A stretch of 64,000 nt of DNA from Litsea cubeba. Taxonomy: Eukaryota; Streptophyta; Magnoliopsida; Laurales; Lauraceae. Shown piece after piece: positions 10,998-21,581 of the stretch (positions are counted from its first letter, which is position 1; every line of letters begins with the position of its first letter). The stretch is taken from assembly GCA_012931725.1 (NCBI GenBank), contig WHSA01000187.1:62001-126000 (forward strand), in the 5' to 3' direction. A program made the translations under genes and the position numbers. The notes below the pieces were generated by a model. It ran no database searches. It was not told the DNA's origin and saw only the letters and a program-made list of their open reading frames with translations.

Positions 10998-13862
10998 ATG
11001 GCAGCTTCACTAACCATTACTTTCGACGAAAGCAAGCACCAACTCATGCTTCAACAGAAGCAAACCACGCGCACCTACAAGCGCCCCATCAGCTGCCGAA
11101 GTGTCAACTCCTTCGGCAACTCTGTGAACTCCGGGTCGACCTCGACTCCCCGGACTATCGTCTTTGGGACGCTGGGACCATTCCCACTTCCTGAGGAACA
11201 AGCTGCTCCCTCCAAGAAGCAGAAACTCGCCTCTCAACGTGTCACTACCGTGACACCAAAGGCGAGTACAAGAAGGCCTGAAGCCCGTGGCAGCCCCACG
11301 AAGCCTCAACCTGCAAACAACCAGGTCTACCCCAAGACTTGGTCCCCAAGACCTTCAACAAAACAGAGAAGGTCCCAGGCATCCACTAAGCCAGCATTCC
11401 TGGCCCCACTCAAGGAGAACCAGTTCTATCCTCTTGCTTACATGAAAGAGGAGAAACCCATCTCCAAACCGACTTCAAAGTCATCCCAGCATGAGCCGGC
11501 TTGTTCTTACAAGCCCAAAATCAAGTCATGCATCACAAGGCCTCCACAAGCATCTGCTAAGGCCTACAAATCTGCAGTTCGACCCTTCATATCTACAGGG
11601 GCCGAACTTCACAAATTCAAAGCTTCGCTGCAACTGGCGAAGGATAGGGTTCGCATCCTGTCCTTGCCCAGCTACAAAGAAGACAGACTCGGCTGCTGCG
11701 CCCGAGGGAGCACATCCTTCATCGTCAAAGCCCAGTCAGAGCTGACCGAAGCTCAAATTGCTCGTCGTATACGCCGCTGCGCGTCGTATAGACAAAAGAG
11801 ACTAGAGAAGCAAAGGACCCAGCCTCCCACACTTCAAGTCTCTCCCAAATGGGTCGAAAAAGAAAGACCCAACCAAGTTGCTGCCGTCCACATGGTTGGA
11901 AAAACCAGAAGGCGCCAAAAATCAGCAACAAAAATCCATGTCCGACGTCCAATGACCCGCAGCGTCTCAAGGACAAGAAGACATTCAGAAGAATCCCCTG
12001 CTCCTTCAAGCAAAGGACAGCAGAGTGATCCTTCCTCAAGCTCCTCTTCAAAAAGAATGAGCCCCAGCTCAGTCACCAGGACAGTTTCTTCGTTCGAATC
12101 ACGAAGGATGAATGTCCTGGCAACAAATTCTGAGCCACCACCCCACAATCCACCTCCAGAAGATGCGATCACCCGCATCCAGCAGTTGGAACAGGGCCAG
12201 CAGAGGATTGAAACTCTGATGGAAAACCTTCTCCTCGCCTTCCAAAATCAGGCGAACAATGAACCTCCTCCGAATCATCAAGACGACGAGGTAAATAGAG
12301 AAGAAAATGAGTCACGCGCCCTTACCAAAAAGGACGTAGACGGTATCCTCGCCAAAGCAAAAGAAGAGGATATACTCAAAGAGCATGGGATCAAGCCACC
12401 ATATCCCTTATGGATGGACTCGGTCCCGTTCCCCACCAAATTCAAGCATCCTACTCTCCAAACATATACGGGGAAGGGATCAGCCAGACAGCACGTCATC
12501 CACTTCAAGATCTTGACGGGAGCTATCGCGGATCAAGATGCACTCAAGATCCGCCTCTTTGCAAGTACCCTAAAAGGTACGGCCTTCGATTGGTACTCCA
12601 CTCTGCCGGAGGACTCAATCCAAAATTGGGCCATGCTAGAGACACGCTTCCTGACTCACTTCAAAGGTGAGGATCATCCCGCTACTATGGCTCAGCTGTG
12701 CAGCCTAAAACAGGGGGAGAATGAATCAACATATGACTTCATTCACAAGTGGAAAGCAATGGCATACAAATGCTCTGATGTATTGCCACAAGCGTCGCTA
12801 GTCGACATCTGCCGAAACAACATGAGAGCCAGAATCCGCTCCATGATCATCGGCAACAAATCAAAAAACCTGGGAGAACTCCTAGAAGCTTCCATGGAAG
12901 CTGAAACGGTGATTAAAGACCTCAACAGTCAGAAATCATCAAGAAAAGAGCCAACCGCCATTGCAACCTCTAAACCAAAGAAGAAAGAGGTCCTCAATGT
13001 GCAGACCAAGCCAGCTCCTCAGCCACCAAAGAAAGCTGAAAACAAAGCTGCTGGTAAGAGACCTGAACTCTCTGATGCCTTCAAAGAACGGGTAGAGAAG
13101 AAATACCCGTTTGATGAAGATGTTGATGAAATCTTCGGGGCTCTTGTGGCAAATGGCAAGCTCACCTTGCCTGAACCAAAAAGACCGGGTGATGTTGGCA
13201 AAACCAACGATCCTCGGTACTGTCCATACCACCAGATGATCTCGCATCCTCTCAATCAATGCTTCGTTGTGAGAGAGAAAATAAATGAGATGTGGAAAAA
13301 CGGAGTCATCACCTTTGACAAAAACTATGGGTCTGCCTCCGTCAACATGGTGACATGTGGACAAACATCAAGATCACCGAAGAAGAAGATCACTACTTCC
13401 TTCAAGGTGATAAACTCAATCGAAGCGTCCGAGGAACTGGTTCCTTACCCGACACCAGACGGACAACCGATATGGGTACATCCCGATCTCCTGGAAGATG
13501 AAAATTGGGAGGTCGTGAAAATAAAGCCTACAGCTCGACAGCGAAGGCAGGCTAGGAAACATCTCCTCAAGCTCAAACGGCAAGAGAAGACCCAGCCAAA
13601 ACTAGAGGTCAAAGAAAAGGCAGAGGCTTCCTCTACCGCTTCACTGGAGGTAACAAAAACATCCCTTCCAGAGACTTCAAAGGGGGTAAGGAAATTCACT
13701 CTCAGTGATTTCATGCCACCTCAATTCAGAGAAGCCATGCAGGAGACATCAGAGATGATCTCCCAGACGAACCAGTCTACAATGTGGAGACTTTCTCACA
13801 AAGTGCCTCCTGGGACATGTACTTTGACGGTGCAACCAGGACAAATGAAAAAAGACAGCTGA
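10998..13862 (+). CDS. gag: Gag polyprotein, Tat lineage
   Basis: Gag is the structural protein that packages element RNA. I chose the AUG at 10998 (AACAATGGC, an excellent plant context) rather than the in-frame AUG at 10956, because a likely splice acceptor lies between them. That gives about 954 residues. The first 400 or so are basic and low complexity and include a serine run. A short coiled coil (TRIQQLEQGQQRIETLMENL) precedes the retrotransposon gag domain, with the conserved GTAFDWYSTLP near 12570-12600. A histidine/cysteine motif, CPYHQMISHPLNQC, follows near 13220-13260. The frame is open throughout. Its 3' end overlaps the pol frame, with no protease between them. Confidence 0.9.
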   Translation: MAASLTITFDESKHQLMLQQKQTTRTYKRPISCRSVNSFGNSVNSGSTSTPRTIVFGTLGPFPLPEEQAAPSKKQKLASQRVTTVTPKASTRRPEARGSPTKPQPANNQVYPKTWSPRPSTKQRRSQASTKPAFLAPLKENQFYPLAYMKEEKPISKPTSKSSQHEPACSYKPKIKSCITRPPQASAKAYKSAVRPFISTGAELHKFKASLQLAKDRVRILSLPSYKEDRLGCCARGSTSFIVKAQSELTEAQIARRIRRCASYRQKRLEKQRTQPPTLQVSPKWVEKERPNQVAAVHMVGKTRRRQKSATKIHVRRPMTRSVSRTRRHSEESPAPSSKGQQSDPSSSSSSKRMSPSSVTRTVSSFESRRMNVLATNSEPPPHNPPPEDAITRIQQLEQGQQRIETLMENLLLAFQNQANNEPPPNHQDDEVNREENESRALTKKDVDGILAKAKEEDILKEHGIKPPYPLWMDSVPFPTKFKHPTLQTYTGKGSARQHVIHFKILTGAIADQDALKIRLFASTLKGTAFDWYSTLPEDSIQNWAMLETRFLTHFKGEDHPATMAQLCSLKQGENESTYDFIHKWKAMAYKCSDVLPQASLVDICRNNMRARIRSMIIGNKSKNLGELLEASMEAETVIKDLNSQKSSRKEPTAIATSKPKKKEVLNVQTKPAPQPPKKAENKAAGKRPELSDAFKERVEKKYPFDEDVDEIFGALVANGKLTLPEPKRPGDVGKTNDPRYCPYHQMISHPLNQCFVVREKINEMWKNGVITFDKNYGSASVNMVTCGQTSRSPKKKITTSFKVINSIEASEELVPYPTPDGQPIWVHPDLLEDENWEVVKIKPTARQRRQARKHLLKLKRQEKTQPKLEVKEKAEASSTASLEVTKTSLPETSKGVRKFTLSDFMPPQFREAMQETSEMISQTNQSTMWRLSHKVPPGTCTLTVQPGQMKKDS

Positions 13863-15604
13863 TCTCGGGAGTTGGCATCCTCTTTGTTAGCCCCGACAAA
13901 TACATGATTCCGCACGCTTTCTCGCTACTGGAACCATGCACAAACAATGCAGCTGAATATCAAGCTCTGATCTTAGGATTGGAACTCGCCATCGAATCCG
14001 GTATCACCATGCTGGAAGTCTTTGGAGACTCTCAACTGATCGTCAACCAGATGAATCAGAAATTTGAAGTCAGAAAGCCAGATTTGCTGCCCTACTACAA
14101 CAAGGCACAATCACTTCTGCAAAAGTTTGACATCTGTCACATCACCCACATTCGTAGAGGTGAAAACATACGTGCAGATGCCCTAGCCGGACTCGCCGCA
14201 TCCATGGCAATCCAGGAAGGGGAAAACATGCAAGTCACAGTGTGCGAAAGAAGAATCCTTCCTCCTCTTAACACACACCAAGCAGTTGCTGAATGCCACC
14301 AAGTGGTCGGAAGTCGGATTTCAATCTTTCAAACTTCAATTGGCGACTGGAGGGATCCGTTCATTGATTACATTATGTTCGGAATCCTACCTGAAGATCC
14401 AAAAGAACGGGTAAGCATCCAAAGGCGAACCCCAAGCTTCCATTTGGATATTCCTTCAAAAATCCTTTACAGGAAATCCTTTAACGGAGTACTTCTACGC
14501 TGCTTGTCACAACAAGAGGCTGAAGAAACACTCAAAGAAGTTCATGCTGGTCTTTGTGGAGCTCATCAGGCTGGACCTAAGCTCTATGATCAGATAAAAA
14601 GGTTAGGATATTACTGGCCTACCATGGTAGCTGACGCAATGCAATTTGCTAAGCGCTGCCAACAATGCCAAGTTCATGGAGATTACATTCACATGCCTCC
14701 AGAATGGCTGCATCCTACAGCGATCTCATGGCCTTTCGAAGCCTGGGGTATGGACATCATAGGTCCTATTTCTCCCCCTTCAAGCAAAGGTCATCGCTTC
14801 ATCTTCGCCGCTACGGATTATTTCTCCAAGTGGTCAGAAGCATTTGCGTTTAACGAAATGAAGACCTCATCAGTCCTTCAGTTCCTGCGCACCAACATCA
14901 TTTGTCGTTTCGGCATACCCAAAAGATTCGTCCATGATAACGGACCACAGTTCCGGGATCATCGATTCTACAGGTTCTGCAACAAATACAAAATCCAAAG
15001 CTGTCCTTCGACTCCATACAATCCGGCAGCAAACGGGTTAGCAGAAGCTTTCAACAAGACACTCTGCAAAATCCTCAAAAAAATGGTCTCTAATCACAAA
15101 AGAGACTGGAGCGACAAAATGTCTGAAGCTTTGTGGGCCTATCGAACCACCGTTCGAGGACCAACCCATAGCACACCATTCTCCTTGGTCTATGGATGCG
15201 AAGCTGTCGTGCCCTTGGAAGTACAAATTCCTTCCTTGAGGGTATCCTTGCAAAATGACATGACTCAAGAAAGCAATGTCAAATTGCGACTCCATGAGCT
15301 GGACAATCTCGATGAGAGACGGCTCGAAGCTCAACAAAGCATTGAACTTTACCAAGCACGCATGGCAGGATCTTTCGATAAAAAGGTCAGGCAACGCGCC
15401 TACAAAAAGAATGACTTGGTTCTTGCGGTAAAAAGACCAATGGTCTTCGCTCACAAGTCCAAAGGCAAATTTGAGCCGAAATGGGAGGGACCCTACGTCA
15501 TCGACAAAGTTTTCTCCAATGGCGCATACGCACTCCTAAACATGGAAGGTGACAGATGTATGCTGCCCATCAATGGCAAGTTCTTAAAGCGGTACTACCC
15601 TTGA
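13709..15604 (+). CDS. pol: Archaeal-type RNase H plus integrase (truncated pol, no protease or RT)
   Basis: The frame is open from 13709 after a stop at 13706, and homology starts near 13757 (DDLPDEPVYNVE). No AUG opens the domain; the first near-start codon is GTG at 13784. The RNase H keeps all four acidic residues: D in MYFDGA, E in NNAAEYQAL, D in VFGDSQL and D in IRADALAG. An H2C2 zinc-binding motif follows (HAGLCGAHQ...CQQCQ), then the integrase core with D in WGMDIIGP, D in VHDNGPQF and E in NGLAEAFNKTL. It ends with the usual Tat C-terminus near FLKRYYP. The frame is -1 relative to gag, and both frames are open over 13709-13862. Integrase looks functional. Reverse transcriptase would have to come from another element. 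Confidence 0.92.
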   Translation, partial: FHATSIQRSHAGDIRDDLPDEPVYNVETFSQSASWDMYFDGATRTNEKRQLISGVGILFVSPDKYMIPHAFSLLEPCTNNAAEYQALILGLELAIESGITMLEVFGDSQLIVNQMNQKFEVRKPDLLPYYNKAQSLLQKFDICHITHIRRGENIRADALAGLAASMAIQEGENMQVTVCERRILPPLNTHQAVAECHQVVGSRISIFQTSIGDWRDPFIDYIMFGILPEDPKERVSIQRRTPSFHLDIPSKILYRKSFNGVLLRCLSQQEAEETLKEVHAGLCGAHQAGPKLYDQIKRLGYYWPTMVADAMQFAKRCQQCQVHGDYIHMPPEWLHPTAISWPFEAWGMDIIGPISPPSSKGHRFIFAATDYFSKWSEAFAFNEMKTSSVLQFLRTNIICRFGIPKRFVHDNGPQFRDHRFYRFCNKYKIQSCPSTPYNPAANGLAEAFNKTLCKILKKMVSNHKRDWSDKMSEALWAYRTTVRGPTHSTPFSLVYGCEAVVPLEVQIPSLRVSLQNDMTQESNVKLRLHELDNLDERRLEAQQSIELYQARMAGSFDKKVRQRAYKKNDLVLAVKRPMVFAHKSKGKFEPKWEGPYVIDKVFSNGAYALLNMEGDRCMLPINGKFLKRYYP

Positions 15605-16026
15605 AGACTTACCCAACTGGGTAAGAGCAATGCCTGTACGGCCAAAACCGGTTTCCAGGTACACGCTCGCCAAACCCACCCTTTTTTAGAATTTTCATAT
15701 CAAATGTTGAAATTTCTAGAAATCTAAAACAATGCTTACTTTCATCGTTTCATTGTTCAACAAAAATCCAAGTTTAGGAACCTTTCCCTAACTTGACCAA
15801 AATTTTCAACCCTTGAACCCAAAATTCATAGTTTGAAACAAAATCCGGATTCAGGGATTTCCACCCTAGTCCACCCTGCCTTTTACCGCCAAAATGGTTT
15901 TAGGTCAAAACTTATGACCCTCGTGTCTTTAAACAAAAAAAAATGGTTTTTCAAAAACCCGCGAGGAAGCGACACTTAGTCAATACTCGCACAAATCGGA
16001 AGCAAGCGAACCACGTTCGACACTTC

Positions 16027-16510
16027 CAAAATCGCAGGGAATCGACATTTCGTCGATACTTGCAAAATCCAAAACTGTGGAGATGCAACATTTCAGTTGA
16101 TATCCACAACCCAAATTTCAAAGGTTCAAAAAAAAAGAAACCTAAAAAAAAAAAAAAAAAAAAAAAACTGTGGAGACGCAACATTTCAGTTGATATCCAC
16201 AACCCAAATTTCAGAGGTTCGAAAAAACCTAAAAAACCATGGAGACGCAACATTTCAGTTGATATCCATAACCCAAAGGTTCGAGAAAACCACAAATTTC
16301 AAAAATCGTGGGGAAACGACATCAAGTCAGTACCCGCAAAACCAAAATTTTTGAAAAGCAAGGATGCGACATTCCATCGATACTTGCACCCAAATCCGCG
16401 AGGATGCGACATTCCATCGATACTCGCAATCGAATGAGCAAGGATGCGACATTCCATCGATACTTGCAAGAACATTCAGCAGGGAGGCGACTTTTAGTCG
16501 ATACTTGCAT
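16027..16510. repeat. Degenerate GCGACATTCCATCGATAC repeat array
   Basis: It comprises about three 85-90-bp units with TTCAGTTGATATCCACAACC, then four shorter units built on GATGCGACATTCCATCGATA. The motif GAYGCRACATTYCAKYKATA runs through both kinds, so they share an origin. Confidence 0.75.
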
Positions 16511-16526
16511 TTTTTGAAAACCAAAC

Positions 16527-16850
16527 CGGCTATAAATGCCATCAAAACAGGCTATAAATGCCACAAACCGGCTATCAATGCCACCAAAACAAAACCGGCT
16601 ATCAATGCCACAAACAAAAAAAAAAAACTTGGATTTCAAAAAAGGCTATCAATGCCACCAAAACAAAACAGGCTATCAATGCCACCAAAAACCGGCTATA
16701 GATGCCACAAAACAAACCGGCTATCAATGCCACCAAAATTGGCTATAGATGCCACAAACAAAAAACTCGGCTATCAATGCCACAAGAAAAGCTGGCTCCC
16801 ATGCCAAAATTGGCTTCCATGCCACAAACAAAAACCTGGCTTTCATGCCA
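16527..16850. repeat. GGCTATCAATGCCAC tandem array (about 13 copies)
   Basis: Units of about 20-28 bp are built on GGCTATAAATGCCA or GGCTATCAATGCCA, separated by AAAC-rich linkers. The last units drift to GGCTTTCATGCCA. The same word forms the short array in the LTRs at 8652-8750. Confidence 0.85.
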
Positions 16851-16974
16851 AAACAATCATTTGACAAAAGATTTTCACAAAATGACAACCTTTTGATCAA
16901 ATCCCATTTAGCAATTACTTTTATTACAAAAAGATTAAAGTGAGCGTAGGGATAACAAAAAAAAAAAAAAAAAA

Positions 16975-17135
16975 AGAAAGTGTTCACAAGCACTACAAAA
17001 AAAAGAGTACCAAAAAAAAATACATGTGGTACCAAAAAAAAGAAAGTGTTCACAAGCACTACAAAAAAAGAGTACCAAAAAAATACATGTGGTACCAAAA
17101 AAAAAGAAGAGAATGTTCACAAGCACTGCAAAAAA
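16975..17135. repeat. Three about 58-bp units with GTGTTCACAAGCACTACAAA
   Basis: Each unit is GTGTTCACAAGCACT, an A-rich run, GAGTACC, an A-run and TACATGTGGTACC. It lies just beyond the stop codon of the antisense gene, so it probably falls in that gene's 3' UTR or terminator region. Confidence 0.75.
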
Positions 17136-17171
17136 AAAAAAGAGAGAAGGATGGTTTCTGTATACAGGAGC

Positions 17172-20100
17172 TCAATCAAAAATGGTCTCCAGCCAAGAGT
17201 TCAGCTCCCCAAGCAAACTTTTAGCCTCATCCGTCAACGATTCCAAGGCACGCTTCTTCAGGAACCTGCCATGAGATGCTGGAGTGGGCTGTACCCCTTC
17301 TCTCACACCAGGAAGCTTACCTCGAGCAGCTTGCCATTGTTTATCCTCATCAGACTTCCTTTTGAGAACCCGTTCGGCATCTGCAACCTGGTGAATCAGG
17401 ACACTCTCCCTGTCGCGAGCTTCTATTATGGCAGTCCACTTGGCAGCGACTTGTGCCTGCAGAAGCTCAAGACGTTTCCTGGCCTCATCGACCTCCCTAT
17501 CAAGGATGTTAAGGTCATGTGTCAGCTCGATGATGGTTACCTCTTCTCTATTCCTCCTTCGGACTGCCACCTTCCTGCTTTCTGTAGCCTCATCTAGGTC
17601 AGACTTAGCCTTATCAGCAGGGTCCAGGAACATCTCCTTGAAGAACTGGTCATCAGCCAAACTCACGGTCTCAAACCACTTGTCACCCAGTGCAATGATC
17701 CTATCAACGATCGCCCTGGCACCTGTGACATCCAGACCAGCCTCTTCAGCATCACTGAGAATCTCCTGCACATGCTGGATCATGCCAAATCCGACTTCCA
17801 AGTGCCCAGAAAGGAGAGTCTCAATCCAAGAGTGCACAACTCGCACCACCACCTTCTTCGCAAAAAGAAGAGATGGCCCAGCTGAGGATTCACCCAACTC
17901 CGTTGGTCGGCTACTCATGTCATCATCTGTTGAAAGAGTAACAAAAGAACTCTTTCCAGCTGAAGCTGCTCCTGCTCGGGAAGGAATCTCAGCGCGAGGA
18001 ATCTCCTCAATATTGTCAGAGCTGGTCCCAGGAATCTCTACCTCTGGATCAACCTCTGGCATCTCTTGCTCTGGAAGCAACGGATCCTCCTCTGCCACTT
18101 CAAAACCTGCAAAGGAAACACAAAAAGGTATGAATATGACCCTGTTTGAAAATCATTATCAGAGTTATAACTACAAAATACCTTCTTCGACGACTGGCGG
18201 AACACTTTCTTCCCCCATGAACTCATCGAAAGCATCATCAACATTTGCGTCCATCGATGGTTCAAAGTCATCAGAACCCTGTGGCAAGTCAGCTGGCAAC
18301 AAAAAATGTGTTAGCAAGCCAAGTCACAAACAAAAAAAAAGAGAGCAAAAGAAGTCGTACCAATTGGAGATTCTGGATCTACTCCAGAGTCCCTCGGTTC
18401 TTCTTCAGGTGCCTCAACAGGATCCATCACCACCTCATCGGTTGGGACCTCAGGCATCACCAAGTCTTCCTCTGCTAAAAAAAAAAAAAGAAGAAAAGCA
18501 GAAACAAGAAGCAAGTCATAACATGGAAAAATCCCATGAAAAGAAATGGAAAGAGAAAAAGGAAGAATCATACCTTCACCGACGGTCTCTTCTTCTCGGC
18601 TTCTCTTCTCCGGAGGCTCGTCAGCATCCACTGGCACATCCTCATTAATAGTAAGAGGAACTTCCAAGTTAGGAGAGCCCTCATGCTGCCCCTTGCTACT
18701 ATGATGACTCCTCCTCCTCTTACTTCTGCGGGCTCGCTTCTTAGAGGAACCTACCCCGCTATCAGAGTCAGGTTTCCCACTTGACTCATCACTGGATGGT
18801 CTGCTCTTGCCAGTAGACTCCACGGAAGCTTGCCTCTGTGCCGCCTGCATCCAAGCGCCAAGTTCGGCTTCCTCCTGTTCTAGCTGCTCCAAAGCCTCGT
18901 CAGGTATTTCTCGAACAGCTTCAGAACCGATGACGCCCTGGTCACCGAGAAAGCCTATCTTGTGCTTCTCTCCAGAAAGGAAGGCCCAAACTTCCTCTCG
19001 CCGGATGCCATCCGACTTTCCAAGGCCCTTTCCAGATACCAGCTTCACATCAAGCTCCTTCCTGGAAAGTCCCCGATATGCCGAGAAGCTCTCCGCGAAC
19101 CACTTCGCAAAGCCGGCAGTCCGGGAAGTCAGCAACACAGGATAAGAAATCATGGCTGTAGTGTCTTTAGCACTATAGAAAGCCCATGCATTTCTCCCGT
19201 CCTGTAAACCTCCAAAGCGCTTCACCATGCTTGAAGGCGCTCCAACAACGCCTTGAGAAAAGCCAAGCTGCAAAGCAAAGCGAGAAGGTACATACGGCTG
19301 GATGTCGACAAAAAGATGTCTGCGGTACACCATCGTGCCGACACGTATGCTGAAAAGCCACTCTCTCTCTGCATTTGTCAAGGAATAATGCCTTCCCGAC
19401 CCCGCCCTGGTAGAGTCTCGGGAGGCACCAAAATCAAAAGCCTTCTTCCGCAACTCCGGAGAAAGCTTTACTGAAGATTGCCCCATCTCGACGTCCCTGA
19501 ACCGTCGGATCCTCATGCGGGCAAACAAAAGTGATTCGGACACGGCTTTGCCCTTAGCCAGTCGAATCATCAGAGGATCATCATCCTGTGCAGCACCCAG
19601 CCGATGGAAGCCAGGACAGTGGTATACATACCACGAATAAAAGATATGGGCTGAAAATACCCTATTCATGGGAAGCCCAAGCCGAACTAGAAAAGCAGCA
19701 GCCTGCAGTTCGGTACACAGGTAGGAGTAAAGAGCAGGCACCAAAGCAAGCTGCTCTCCAAACGCCATCTGACAAGCCGGAAAAATACAATGCGGCCTGA
19801 TGTGCGTTCCATCTCCTCCAGCAAAAATAGCCTCACCAAGCCAATAAGTGAGGTACACAGCGAGATCTCTCCTCAGTGCAATGTCAGGACATATGGCGTT
19901 TGTACTTGCACAGAAATCTCTCAACTCTTCTTGCATGGCCAAGATCTTCTTTGAACTTGGATCCTGAGCTCCAGCTTCCTGGGTCATGCTATCAGAAGGC
20001 TCCCTACTATCAAAGAAGTTGGGGAATGAAGAGCAAAAACTCTTCCAACTGCTGGATCTAACTTTCGAACCCCCCTTCTCCTTCAAAAAATCATAGAAGG

Positions 20101-21538
20101 CGACGAGCTGAAAGTATAGAAGCCTGAACTCCTCAGACTGCCCCTCGAGGACGCTGTCAATCGGCATAAACTCCTCATAGAGTTTGCCGAGGATGGGCAA
20201 TCCGGTAATAGCGCTCAGCTCCTTCAAAGAAAAAACCAATCTCACCATTCGTCACAACGAAGGTATTGGTTTGAGGGAGGAACGACTCCAGCATAGCCAT
20301 GAAGGCCTCGTCGGAAAAGATCACGGTCTCCCCAAAAGCGCGGACCGCATCAAAAATCCCGGCTTCCTTCAAAACAACGCCACCAATCAGCAGGACGCGA
20401 TCAGTCCACGACTTCCACTCGGAGTCAGCATTGAAACGACCTCGAAGTCGAAAAGGCTTGATCCAATTGCTGCCGTCACCGCTGAAAATACCAAGGCCCA
20501 CCGGTCTCAAATCGACCGACGGATAATCAGAGCCCTGGTAGCCGCTGGATGGCATCAACAAGTCCATGTCAACAGGCGACCTCTCCGTATATCCAGGAGA
20601 ACCGCCAACAAAAACCCCGGTCTTGATTACATTTGTCCTTCTCACCCAGCTTGGAGGATCTTCCCTCTTGGGGCACGTGGGGGCAAGGCTCAGAATCGAG
20701 ACGGTGCGATCAAACATCGACCGGGTAGTAACAGTCTTCTTCTCACCATCTGCTGTGAAGGAAAACTGAAAAGATCTCCTCTGGTATGTAATGTCGTCAG
20801 GGACCGCATCACCAAAGAAGAAGGTAGGCTTGGGCAAAATGCTCTGATCTTCCATCAGCCATGGACGACTGCTTACCATGATCTTATAAAATTCCTCTCC
20901 CTTGAGAGTGATCAGTCGCTGCCTCATCTCATCTCTGTTGAGGGAGTCGCACTCTTCCAGGTTTCTTTCAACATACTGGACCTTCTCGAAAGCCTGCTGA
21001 ACGGCCGGATTAGAGGATCTAGAAGACCGACGAGGTACGCTTGTAGCAGGCTCTTTACCCTTGTTCGCTCTGGAGGAACCACCTAAAAAGGATGGAAAAG
21101 AAAAAGATCAAACATCAAAATGACAGAATCTCGCTAAAAAAAAATCTGGCGAAATTTTGACATGATGACGGGGCAATTCCGAAGAAAAGGAACTATCCCG
21201 AAAGAAATAGAAAGCTTGAAGATGGGCTCAACATCGCTGCGAGCTCCGAAACTCCAAACTTTCGAAACCTAAAAGTCTCCGCAAAATCAGGAAGGGCTCA
21301 ACATCACTGCGAGCTCCAAGTTCCCAAATTTGCAAACACTTTCAGGTATGCAATCACATCATGCTACAAATTTAATTTACAAATTAAAGGCATGCATGAA
21401 CATCTAGATTTGCGAAAAAATGCATTATCATGATGAGAAAAAAAAAAAGAAACTTTCTCTAAAAAAAAAAGAGGGGAAAGAAAACAAAAAAAAAAAAGAA
21501 AGAAAAGAAACTCTCTCAAAAAAAAAAGGGAGGGAAAG

Positions 21539-21581
<43 letters not shown>

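Larger units (their letters stand above)
15605..17171. other. Repeat spacer between pol and the antisense gene
   Basis: This 1.6-kb non-coding stretch separates two convergent transcription units, pol on plus and the accessory gene on minus, so both must end here. It contains three different short-repeat arrays (16027-16510, 16527-16850, 16975-17135). ORFs crossing it are repeat translations. Confidence 0.75.
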
